DNA of 64,000 bases from Saccharum officinarum (taxonomy: Eukaryota; Streptophyta; Magnoliopsida; Poales; Poaceae): NCBI GenBank assembly GCA_020631735.1, contig CM036160.1, forward strand, positions 116,046,680 through 116,110,679. The letters are read 5' to 3'. Within the stretch, counting starts at the first letter, position 1; every line of letters starts with the position of its first letter. Below are positions 11,510 through 21,156 of this stretch, in pieces. A program made the position numbers and the translations under genes. The notes beneath the pieces are model-generated. The model searched no databases. It was not told the DNA's origin and saw only the letters and a list, made by a program, of their open reading frames with translations.

Positions 11510-11632
11510 GGTGTGTGCCTCTTTGTTAGGCAGAGGTCGAAAGTATATTTTCAAGACTTTGTATCATCTCGATGTAATGCATCGAGAACTTATTAATAAA
11601 AGCTTCTTTTATCAAAAAAAACTTGAGTGAAA
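11510..11632 (+). mobile_element. candidate LINE or retroposed 3' end with poly(A)
   Basis: The stretch ends in AATAAAAG (a polyadenylation-like signal), TTCTTTTATC and an A-run. It is preceded by GATGTAATGCATCGAGA, a sort of text common at LINE 3' ends in grasses. No coding part adjoins it. Confidence 0.4.
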
Positions 11633-11849
11633 TGAAACATGCATTAAGCTACACACATTAGGTGCTCGCAGCTCAAAGCACGCGCGGGCACCCTTGCTCT
11701 ATTGTTGTCGGAGGTCATCAAGTTGGAGCAGAGCGCTAAGCACTAACTTAATTACTATATATCGTTATTTTGTCATACTATTATTTTTTTATTTTTTATA
11801 GGTCACTTCATCATATAAATTAGCGGTGAAATTATCCCGGATCTGCCAC

Positions 11850-12060
11850 TATGATTAGTTATTTATGGGCAAAGATGTATATACGTGGTTGCATGCTATA
11901 GGGTGACATTCAATTCTTCACCGACCAAGTCGGACGACACCAATAATTGATCTTTTTTTTATCTCACCAATAATTGATCTTAAGTGACTGACAGAGTACA
12001 TCTTTGCCTATAAATATCTACATGTGATCACTATGTCATGACCAACGACTAAAAATTGCT
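11850..12060. repeat. inverted and direct repeat block
   Basis: GGGCAAAGATGTATATACGTGG (11866 on) is mirrored by TACATCTTTGCCTATAAATA (about 11998 on). The segment also resembles 11205-11310 in direct orientation, including ACGACACCAATA and TTGATCTTA. Possibly a decayed MITE; its ends are not clear. Confidence 0.4.
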
Positions 12061-12297
12061 GAAGCTGTACGTGTGCGTATCATTTCTATTGCCAAGACAA
12101 GAATAGAGATTGTTTGCATATCATTTCCATTGCCCAGACGAGAGTGAGAGATTGAAGTGTAGACAGTTCAAGAACATATCAACGGACCATGCATGTTTAT
12201 GGCAGTGAGATGCAACAGGAACTCGTGGATCCTTCTACAGGGAGCATATTCTGGGACGCAGCAACTGGCTGGCCGGACGGTGACCACGGATCGGATG

Positions 12298-12325
12298 CTG
12301 CATGCTGCATGCTGCATGCTGCACC
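12298..12325. repeat. (GCTGCAT)n short tandem repeat
   Basis: About four copies of the heptamer GCTGCAT in a row just upstream of the Copia fragment. Confidence 0.85.
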
Positions 12326-12360
12326 ATACCGTCCATGCATGGTTAAGCCACAGACCATGT

Positions 12361-12745
12361 TTATCATGGTTCTCCAAGCGCCAACACACCGTCTCGCAAT
12401 CTAAGTGCTGAAGCTGAATACAGAGGTGTTGCTAATGCCGTGGCCGAGGCTTGTTGGCTTCGTCAACTATTGGGTGAACTTCACCGCCCTCTAGCACGTG
12501 CTACTCTTGTATATTATGATAACATCAGTGCCGTTTATTTGTCTACAAATCCAGTTCATCACCAAAGAACCAAGCACGTGGAGATTGATCTACATTTTGT
12601 TCGGGAACGTGTGGCCCTTGGGGCTGTGCGGGTTCTACATGTTCCGACGTCCCATCAATATGCCGACATGTTCACTGAGGGACTGCCCACTGCTGTCTTC
12701 ATCAACTTCCGATCCAGTCTCAACGTCCGCTCCTCTCCCGGTTGA
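12361..12745 (+). pseudogene. Copia RNase H C-terminal fragment
   Basis: Reads as the end of a Copia polyprotein: a WFSKRQ-like stretch, then AEAEYRGVANAVAEACWLRQ, YYDN, HHQRTKHVEIDLHFVRE and YADMFTEGLP, with the last D-containing helix of RNase H and the normal C-terminal tail, ending at a TGA at 12743-12745. One extra A near 12400 shifts the frame between the first block and the rest. Everything upstream (gag, protease, integrase, RT) is missing. The polypurine tract and 3' LTR follow directly, so this is the 3' stump of an element. Confidence 0.9.
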
Positions 12746-12758
12746 TACTGCGGGAGGG

Positions 12759-12882
12759 TATTAGAATGTAATAAGTATAGAATGTGATAAGTTTAGAATG
12801 TCAAGAGTCATGTAATTTCCCTATATAAACTCCCACTCAATGAATGGAAAGTGCTAAGCCACTTACTCTAATTATTCCAACA
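12759..12882 (+). repeat. short 3' LTR of the Copia fragment
   Basis: About 124 bp, preceded by the polypurine run CTGCGGGAGGG. It starts TATTAGAATG (TG start apparently mutated to TA) and ends ATTCCAACA. It contains TATATAAACTCCC, a TATA-like box. No 5' LTR partner is in the window. Confidence 0.72.
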
Positions 12883-13154
12883 GAGATGAATTAGGAACCT
12901 GGGCCGAGGTCATTCCTTATCGCGTTGCCGCTCTTGTTGACAGTGAGCAAGTAAGCATGCACCAAGCTGGAAAATTGTTGCATAGGTCAGCGCAAGGATC
13001 ACATCTGCTGCTTGCATCGGTCGAGGCGCTGGTGCAGTCTAATATTCTGGTGCAGCGCAACAAGGAGCTGAGCGTTAAGCAATGAAAGACGTAAAATGGT
13101 TCTTTTTTGTGTTTTGGATATATGTAAGCAGTGTCTCATGAGGATTTGCAATCC
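12883..13154. other. unassigned low-copy repeat sequence
   Basis: No ORF. Parts (AAGCATGCACCAAGCTGGAAAA, GAGCGTTAAGCAATG) recur in diverged form near 14300 and 15240, so it belongs to the same dispersed family as 11.2-14.3 kb. Confidence 0.4.
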
Positions 13155-13196
13155 CATCTCTATCTCAACTCAAACTCGTCACCCATTCTCCCTTTC

Positions 13197-13765
13197 TTAC
13201 CCACATTGCTGGGAGCTCGGCAGCCAGCGCACCGACTGGATCACCCGCTCGATCGTCAGGATGTTGTGCACACACCGGTCCAGGTCATCCTTCGATTCCT
13301 GGAAATAGTTGAACGTCACATTCGGGTTCACGCGCGGGTCGATAGACCGCAACTCGATGTGGCCCATGGAGACGGAGCCTAGGATCTTCTCTAGGATGAA
13401 GCCGCCCCGAAATGCCCGCCTGTCTAACCACCGCAGCACCTCTATCGCGCGCTGCAGAGCCTCTGGGGTTCTCTGCTTCGACAACAACATGCCAAGCTGC
13501 CTGGTGGGGAAAAAAGGCCGAACTCGAGAGATAGGTGGCACACGCCCTAGGAGACGGGGATGCCAAACTACTTATGCCCTCGATGAAGCTGTCGGATGAG
13601 GTGATCCTGTCGACGACATGCACGATTGAGAGCGTCACGGCCGACAGGATGAACACTGAGTTCATCTAGTTGTCAGCCACACCCTGCCTGGCCATTAGCA
13701 TTAGCGTTAGCATTAGTAGTTGGGGCTCCGCATCAGCCCTGCTGACAGGATCACCTCGTCTCTAC
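13197..13765 (-). pseudogene. HOTHEAD-like GMC oxidoreductase pseudogene, copy A
   Basis: Fragment of the C-terminal half of a plant glucose-methanol-choline (FAD) oxidoreductase of the HOTHEAD/mandelonitrile-lyase-like type. In minus-strand order: DEVILSAGL, part of GMC signature 2 (13755-13730); then a (GCTAAT)n run where the rest of that signature and about 20-25 residues should be; GVADN, a TAG stop and MNSVF; then, after a frameshift, SIDPRVNPNVTFNYF and DLDRCVHNILTIERVIQS, typical of the substrate-binding domain. The catalytic His-containing end is absent. A second copy with the same internal lesion is at 18.3-18.9 kb. FAD-binding N-terminal exons are not in the window. Confidence 0.82.
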
Positions 13766-14384
13766 GGTGATTGAATGAAAGGGCTCCATATCTGGCTTAT
13801 CGACACTAGGGAAATCCAAGCTTATTAAGGTGTGTTTGCCTCCATGATCATCCAGTTTTGCACGCACAGAAGCGTTGATAAGTGCACTTCTGTCCATTGG
13901 CCATTGCACGTGGCGTGTAGCAAGCTCGACTATTTTAATGCATCTACTAAGTGCCAATAACGCGCTCTTCTCATTCTGATTTCATCTAGTTAGCCGACCA
14001 ACTGCTGAAAATTGCAAAAGCCGTGTGTGCACCATTCTTCATCTACCCAGACGAGTCCGGAACTATTCCTTTTTCAAAAAAAAAAAAAAAACTATCTACC
14101 AAAGATGAGAGTGAGAGATCGAAGCAGAGACAGTCAAGAAAGAATGAGTGGTGTCGACAAGTCATGCTTCCTGCTAGGATTGAGATGCAATAGGAACGCG
14201 GGTCGATAGCAATCGTTCTCGCAAGGTTCCTTATCAACGAGGAGGTGAGCATTGTGTAGGTCATATGGTTCCTAGTATGGTTCTCTTGGTAAAAGTAAGC
14301 ACGCACGAAGCTGAAAAATCGTTGTGTAGGTCAATGCAATGACCACAACACTCGAGTACGTAGTCGCCCCAGGATTTTATGAAC
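13766..14384. other. unassigned low-copy repeats
   Basis: No gene recognised. 13985-14205 is diverged from 12045-12230 (CAGACGAG...GAGTGAGAGAT...GATGCAA.AGGAAC), and 14285-14350 from 12950-13010. A 16-base A-run starts near 14075. Confidence 0.35.
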
Positions 14385-15110
14385 AAGGAGATCAAAGCGA
14401 ATTGAACCTTAAGAATGTCTTGAATGAAAGATTAGCGGAACATTTGAAGAGAGAAAGAACTAGAATGGTACGAACGTGCTAAAGTAAATAATTTATTAGA
14501 TTGGAACGCGAAAACAAAGTACTTCCAAGTTGATAGCAAATGGGGAACATAAAACTAAGATCTTTAGGCTGGACCAAGAGGAAGGTTTGATTCACGATGA
14601 TACTAAGCTTAAGAAATATATCACTACTTACTAAAAAATAATTGTTTGCACAATTGATCATAACAGCTTGGTGATGGATATATAAGTCTTAGAATTGAAA
14701 TGGTAGTAAGACTTGCTGTTTTGTATAGTAAATCTAAAACTATCCAACATTTGTTTTTTATTGTCATTATGCCCAAGTCCTTTGATCTGCTATGTTTATT
14801 ATGTATGACATTAAAACCACCAAGGAATACCAACCATCTATTCAATAATTGATCGTAGTTGGGATCGCAAACATAATTATTTTTATTGATTGGGTGCCGC
14901 CTTTTGCTAGGAAATATAAATCACAAGTAATGATGTGGTGTTTGATAGAAGTCACCAAAAAATGTTTCATGTTCTTTTCAAGAGGACACAATGACTATGA
15001 TTTCAGACTCTATTATAGCACTTGGGTCAAGGCAAGGAACGAATTCTTGACACACATACACTACTCGAATCAAGAGCAATATAGTTCTTTGCGTTGAGTG
15101 GATGGTCTTG
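14385..15110 (+). pseudogene. LINE (L1-type non-LTR retrotransposon) remnant
   Basis: Plus-strand frames give, in order, the linker between endonuclease and RT (NERLAEHLKRE, ELEWYERAKVNNLL, KYFQVDS, FRLDQEEGLIHDDTKLKKYITTY), then after a gap the C-terminal zinc-binding region (QHLFFYCHYA near 14740, followed by a stretch homologous to 7605-7743). Stops and frameshifts are frequent, and the RT core with its YADD box is missing, so an internal deletion must have occurred. No full-length ORF remains. Confidence 0.65.
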
Positions 15111-15554
15111 CATTCACCGCCCTCAACTTCAGTTATGATCCTATAATAAGTTTAAATCATGGGTGTGTGATGTAATAAGCGTGGATTGACACATCTTCTT
15201 AGTAGAGAGTTGAAGCCGAAGTTTATCCATTATCTAGAAAAAGAGTTGAGTGTTAAGCAATGGAAACCATTGCCCATCCTACCTAAAAATTGTGCTTTCT
15301 CCAAATAAATCAATTTCAAGAGTTGTCTTTTTTCTCGGAAACATTTCAAGAGTTTTCTTAAGTCAAAAATTTTCATATTTGATTGAATTTATAATAGGGA
15401 TTTGTTATGGTACTCTCGAATAACTATGTGTCTTCATTTAATTAGGTCAGATGGTTAGAATGATCTATTACTTTCTCGGAGATAATAATAAGTGAAATAT
15501 ACATTTATTTTATTTTGTAAAATAGGATAAATATAAGTTCACCAGCGGAAGGAA
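15111..15554. other. unassigned AT-rich sequence
   Basis: No ORF, terminal repeat or RNA gene seen. A short stretch at 15244-15265 resembles 13069-13090. Confidence 0.3.
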
Positions 15555-15870
15555 GCTAGTTAGCCGGCACGCCACTATACTACTACCCCAAGCCATAACC
15601 CGTCTGTTCATCCGTAGGTGTCACCGTCACCGACTTCAATTCGCCAAGGCCCCAATTCGACGTGGTCAGCGGGCTTCAGTCGAATGCATCCGCTGCACCT
15701 GGATGCGCTAACGACATTAGTACGGTGTCAACGTCGACAGAGAGTAGTGGAAGAAGCATCGAGTAGTTGCACTGCATTGCAGGTGGTTACAAGTTGCACC
15801 AGCTCGTGCCCGTGCCCTGTAACGATTCACGTCAATCAGTCGATTCACGTCATGCACTGTCAGTGAAACG
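15555..15870 (+). repeat. duplicated segment, copy 1 (partner at 36.67-37.09 kb)
   Basis: Starts around TAGCCGGCACGCC and runs through CCAATTCGACGTGGTC, GTACGGTGTCA, GCATTGCAGGTGGTTA and AGTTGCACCAGCTCGTGC. The same landmarks occur in the same order at 36675-37090 with substitutions and small indels. No coding function is obvious. Confidence 0.82.
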
Positions 15871-16531
15871 AAGGAGAGCTAGCTAGCTGAAGCACATTAC
15901 TAGTGCGGCATCAGTCTGGTACAACTACAAAGCAATGCATGCCTAACGCCAAGGGGCCGTTTGGCCCGGCTCTCACCGGCTCTGGCTCCGGCTCCGACAC
16001 TATTTGTTACTTTGCTAGCTACTTATTACTCCATGCCAGCAACCACTAAATCGTTGCATAGATCAGCGACATAGCACAATGTTCGTGTTAGGCGCTTGTG
16101 CCAAAACTGTCGTTCGCTCAGTCGCTGCGGCTGCACACCAAGGAGCAGAGGTTTCAAGAGGCGTAGCCTAAAAGCTGTAACATGGTTTTGAATGACAGCA
16201 TCAGAATCATGAGGAGCGCTAGGGGTTTGTGGCTGGCCGACTGCTCGGCACCATGATCCACCTCTTTTATTTTCTTTAAGTGTGTGTTCGGCTGCGCTAC
16301 TCCACCGGTTGCTACAACTGCGGCTGCTAGTCTTCTGCAGAGCATGAATAGTAACTGCAAGTGTGGTTGCTACACCGCAACGATGCTGAAACAATCACTT
16401 CCGAGGAGGCCTCCTATTAAAGCTCGGTGTTGGTCCCATTTTTTCTAGTACTGGCTCTACATGTTTGATACTTTTAGTACCTTTTTCTAGGTACGTTATT
16501 TTTTTCGGTATCCCATCTCTCTTAATGAATA
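15871..16531. other. unassigned; possible remnant of a GC-rich MITE
   Basis: GGGGCCGTTTGGCC near 15952, followed by repeated GGCTC.GGCTC, resembles one end of common grass MITEs, but I could not place a matching far end or target duplication. No credible gene. Confidence 0.3.
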
Positions 16532-16790
16532 TTCCCTCCGTCCCACAACAGAAGTCGTTATGGAATACGTACAAATCAAATTTTCTCAACATTGACTATA
16601 TTTTTGTAGAAAATACGTGCAACATTTATATCTCCAAATAAGTTTATTATGAAAGTATATTCAACGATCTACCTAATGATACTAATTATATTTTATAAAA
16701 TATTAATATTTTTTATATATATTTGGTCAAAGTTAAAATTGTTTGACTTCTCGAAAAGTGAGAAAAACATCTATTTTGGGACGGAGGGAG
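16532..16790. mobile_element. Stowaway MITE (Tc1/mariner)
   Basis: 259 bp bounded by TTCCCTCCGTCCC and GGGACGGAGGGAG, the typical Stowaway ends, with TA on each side (16530-16531 and 16791-16792). The interior is AT-rich and partly self-complementary. Confidence 0.93.
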
Positions 16791-16792
16791 TA

Positions 16793-18239
16793 GTCCATAA
16801 TTTTTTCAACCACCATAAAACTTCAACAATTAATAATATATTTATATATCAGTATGTTTTAAATTCCAAACATTTGATATGTTGGGCTTTTAGACCATTT
16901 CTTTGGCTTGTTTGATGAGAATTATTCAATTTGAATAGAAATTTGTTCAAATGGAACAAAAAGGTTTGTGCACCCATAACAAAAACTAGCGAAACAGATG
17001 TTATAGACCATAGCTTGTTTGACATAAATAACTATTGACTGAACAAAAGTTTGTTTACGTGGACAAAACTACAGGGAAGCCAATGGCTTGTACATATGCA
17101 ATAAATCATGTTTTTTAGATCCCCATGTACAAAAACTTTTTATCGTTGTTATTCAAAAATTTTGATCGTGAAGGTCATATAGTTTAGCCACTTTCCATTT
17201 TCACTTTTGGAGGGGAAATCAAGAAGAAATTTTTACAGTGCTCAGAAAAAATATGGATCATTCAGAGAGAGAGAGAGAGATTGCATGGATTAAAAATAAA
17301 AGGTACCCATGTAAAAGTACTTAGAAATACCAAAAACATGAGGATGGTAACAAAATAGGTGACGCCACTGCAAAATTAACATATATGGTCTCATTCCGTA
17401 TTTTTCTTTTAAATTTTTCTCAAATAATAATTTTAGTATGTCCAATAAGAACAAACTAGAAATCTACGCGCCGCGCATGGCCATTGGTATTTTTTAAGTG
17501 TTGTTGATACTTCGTTATTTTAAAGGTACTATTTAAGTGATATTTTGCTTTTGTTATTGAAATGGAACATTCTTTTGTTTTGGTGGAGGGAGAAGGGGTA
17601 AAAGTATTTAATAAGGAGGGAGGAGCATAAGTAGCCGGAGAGTTAATGTAATTATGAGATGGATAGAATTCTACCCCGAATTATGATGAGTTTTGAACAA
17701 TTTGATTTTCTTTTTTTATTTATTTGAATTTCATATTTTCGCATTAAAAACATAGGCAAAAAAGTACAGTAATAACTTTATGCTAAAATATGTTCTATTT
17801 TGGATCCATTGCATAGATCTATTCATGAGGATTCTGAAACGATTTGATTTTCTATTTTACAATTTTTCTGCGATGTACTACGCAATTTTGAAGCTTCAGC
17901 AAATTTATTTGTAAAAGAAAAAGATTAATAGATATAAGTGAAACCAGGGTTGGGCCGAATTCGGCCCACTAAGGTCCACGGAGCGGGTGGCAGGCCAGCC
18001 CATTGAAAGGCATGTATTGCGGGTCGATTTCGAAAAAGGTCGAGGTTTTTTTTAAAGAAAAGATGAGAGAGATGGCTGGACTGCGGGTTTTATTTTTCCA
18101 GAGTTCGAGGACTCTTTTGCAAAAAGACCGGTGATCGTCCGATCTAGGCCGTCCGCACGCCCGATCGGATAGCCAAGAAAAGCGGGCGACGTGGCCATGC
18201 TGGTTGGCCCTCTTTTAGTAGCAGGATTCATGGTAAAGA
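16793..18239. other. AT-rich non-coding stretch
   Basis: Contains a (GA)n run at about 17262-17281 and many poly-T/A tracts. From about 17940 the base composition becomes GC-richer (GGGTTGGGCCGAATTCGGCCC), leading to GMC pseudogene B. No gene, RNA gene or terminal repeat was recognised. Confidence 0.4.
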
Positions 18240-18930
18240 GATACGGGATTTCCAATCCCATCTCTATCTCAACCTAAATCTGTCACTCACTCTTCCTTTC
18301 TTGTCCCCAATGCTGGGAGCTCGGCAGTCGGTTATGCCGACTGGATCTTCGCACGATCGTCAGGATGTTGTGCACACACCGGTCCATGTCCTTCAACTCC
18401 TGGAAGTAGGTGGGGTTTTTTTTTCGGAGGGTAAGGAGTTGAACGTCGGGTTTGCGCACGGGTCAATAGACCACACCTCGATGTGGCCCAAGAAGATGGG
18501 GCCCAGGACCTTCTCCAGGATGTAGCCGACCCAGAAGGCCCACTTGTCCAGCCACCGCATCACCTTCGCCGAGTGCTACAAAGCCACTGGAATTATATGC
18601 TTTGGCAGCAACATGCCCAGCTGCCTGGTGGGAAAAAAAAAATAGGCCGAAGTTGCAAGATAGGCAGCACACGTCCTAGGAGGCGGGGATGCTGAACTCA
18701 GAGCCACTAACGCTCTCGATGAACAAGCTGTTAGAACAGGTGACCCTGACGACGACTACACGAGGGAGAGCGTCAATGCCGACAGGATGAACACCGAGTT
18801 CATCTGGTTGTCAGCCACACCCTACCCAACCATTAGCATTAGCATTAGCATTAGCTGTTGGGGACTCCCTAGCGGCCGTGCTCACAGGATCACCTTGCTC
18901 TTGGCATCGTCACGGAGGTGCAAAACGAAA
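18240..18930 (-). pseudogene. HOTHEAD-like GMC oxidoreductase pseudogene, copy B
   Basis: Diverged duplicate of copy A. In minus-strand order: DDAKSKVIL, a TGA, then GSPQ (signature 2 region) at about 18915-18865; the (GCTAAT)n run, here encoding an LM repeat; a TAG; GVADNQMNSVFIL; then, with frameshifts, the segment homologous to the substrate-binding domain (around 18500) and the region matching 13160-13250. A T-run and insertion near 18412-18440 further disrupt it. Both copies carry the (GCTAAT)n lesion, so the break predates the duplication. The 18.99-kb Copia element inserted just upstream. Confidence 0.78.
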
Positions 18931-18992
18931 AAAAAAACATGTGTGCCACCAAGTATGAGAAGGGGTAAAAGCTCAATTACCAATATACCCTC

Positions 18993-19167
18993 TGTAGGTG
19001 TACTTAGCCCTCAATATATTATAGTATGGGGACTAATTTGTAAATGTATAAAAATATAAATAAAGGCAGAGAAGGATCGAGAAAGTATCGATCCAGACTT
19101 TTCCCCATTTGCTCTGTTCATGGCGTACTCTCTTCAAATCCCTCTTAAATCCACCAAATAATCCACA
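18993..19167 (+). repeat. 5' LTR of the 18.99-kb Copia
   Basis: TGTAGG...TCCACA, 175 bp, with a TATAAAAATATAAATAAA-type promoter box near 19047-19064. Three bases (ATA) separate it from the primer binding site. Confidence 0.93.
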
Positions 19168-19170
19168 ATA

Positions 19171-19184
19171 TGGTATCAAGAGCA
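19171..19184 (+). other. primer binding site, initiator tRNA-Met type
   Basis: TGGTATCAAGAGCA, close to the standard TGGTATCAGAGC with one inserted base. Confidence 0.85.
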
Positions 19185-19476
19185 GGTCGATCCTGTGGAT
19201 CCTAATCCGTTTGATTGGTTGATTACTGAGATTCGCGCCGTTGCCGCGGATTTGATTCCTGTACTGTGGTCGCCAAGCGCTGTGTTGCTTTGTGGCAGCA
19301 GTGATTAAAGGCTTGGCCGTGGGATTAAGGGGCTGCTACTGCTACTTTGTTGGTACGTGACCCTTCTACTTGACTGGCACTCAGGTGGCCGGGCTGCTGT
19401 TGTTCCGTCTGGAATCTGGAGGCTGTAGCTATTTTCTTTCTATTTCTCCATTGCCATTGCCGTATCCCTTTGAAGT

Positions 19477-21144
19477 ATGGGGAGCAGTGGAGAAAAGGAG
19501 GTTGATTCTAGCATTGGAGAACTGTGTAAGATTCTTAGTAAAATGATGGAGCAGCATAAAGTGATTCCAGAGACTTATAAGTATGCTCTTGAGTCTAATC
19601 CGATTAAACTGATGGGACCAGAAAACTACATGAGCTGGGCTCGTCATGCTCGTTTAATACTGAGCTCTCATGGCTACGAGAATCTGTTGGTTAAAAATGA
19701 AGGTGACAGTAAGGTGGAGATGGATGCTCAGACTAAACAGATTAATGACAGAGTGCTTGTGTGGATGTTGAGTAGTATGGAACCAATAGTCCGAGAACAA
19801 GTTGAGACAATGGCCACAGTTGCTGAAGTATGGGGTGCTCTAGAGAGTCAATTTGCAGGCAAATCAAACAAGATGCAAGCTGTTCGTATTATGCATGAGT
19901 TGTTGCACTTGAAGCAAGGCACAAAGTCTGTAACAGAGTATGCTGGTGAGATGAAGAGGCTTTACAGGGATTTACACTACTACCATCCATTTGTGCCTAT
20001 TGATCAAAAGGACATGGTGGTTCATCATACATGGTTCCAGTCATTTGTAAGCAAACTCTTTCTAGATGGGTTGAATCAAGAATTTGATCTTCGTCGTCAG
20101 CTTATTTTCTCCAAATCTGAATGGCCCAGCCTTGATGATATAATTTCTAGCATAATAGAAGAAGAAACTAGACTAGCTCATCCCAAAGTGGATGATTATA
20201 AAGGATCTGATATCCGTGCTGCTCTATCAACGAAGGATAAGGAAACAATCATATGTGACCATTGTGGCCGTGAGGGACATAAAATAGAAAAGTGTTTTAA
20301 GTTGCATGGTTTTCCACCTGGATGGAAAAAGGGGAAATCACAACCAGGGGGAGTTAGAGGTGGTGGTAATTGGAACAGAGCTAATCACACTGCATCTGAA
20401 AGGAAGCTTCCAGTGGTAGATGCTCAAGCTCTTGAGAAATACAACTCCAAACTCAAAATCTCTGAAGATTCAACTTCCACCCAATGTTCCTCTACTAATT
20501 CTAGTTACCATGCCACTTTCCAAGGTATGAGACCTTTTCAGTCCTACACACCTAAACCTTGGATTATTGATACCGGAGCCACTAACCATATGGCAGGAGC
20601 ATCTAATTCTTTCACTTCTTACACCCCTTGTTCAGGTAAGGATAAGGTGCGTGTAGCTGATGGATCCATGGTTCCTATAACAGGACGTGGATCTGTTCGA
20701 TGCACGAAAACCTTGTCCCTATCACCAGTCTTGCATGTTCCCGATTTCCCTGTTAACTTGTTATCTGTTAGCTCTGTCACAAAATCCCTCAACTGTAGAG
20801 GTTGGTTTGATCCTTCTCATTGTGCTTTTCAGGAGCTGGGGACAGGGAGAATTCTTGGGACTGGGACCATGCATAATGGACTCTATTATCTTGATGAAGG
20901 GAGTGATGAAGTTGCTTTTGCATCCAAGATGTCTCCATGTCAAGAATTATTATTGCTTCATCGTAGGCTTGGACACCCTTCTTTTGCTGCTATGTCTCAC
21001 AGTTATTCATCTCTTTTTAATGCATGCTCTAGGGAATCTCTCATATGTGATGCATGCGAGTTTGCTAAACATACAAGGGTTCCCTATCTGAGTTTGGGTT
21101 TAAGAAGCAACAAACCTTTTGATATTATTCACTCTGATGTTTAG
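19477..21144 (+). pseudogene. Copia gag, protease and start of integrase
   Basis: 555 codons from an ATG 306 bp after the primer site. Residues about 45-240 form the Copia capsid-like gag domain (YMSWARHARLIL, GTKSVTEYAGEMK). The CCHC knuckle CDHCGREGHKIEKC is near residue 260. The aspartic protease motif WIIDTGATNHM is near residue 361. The GAG-pre-integrase zinc region HRRLGHP...CDACEFAKH is near residues 495-535. The frame ends at a TAG at 21142-21144, just after IIHSDV, where related elements have a Trp codon. The same frame continues downstream, so this is one polyprotein with a nonsense change rather than two genes. Confidence 0.93.
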
Positions 21145-21156
21145 GGACCATGTGAA

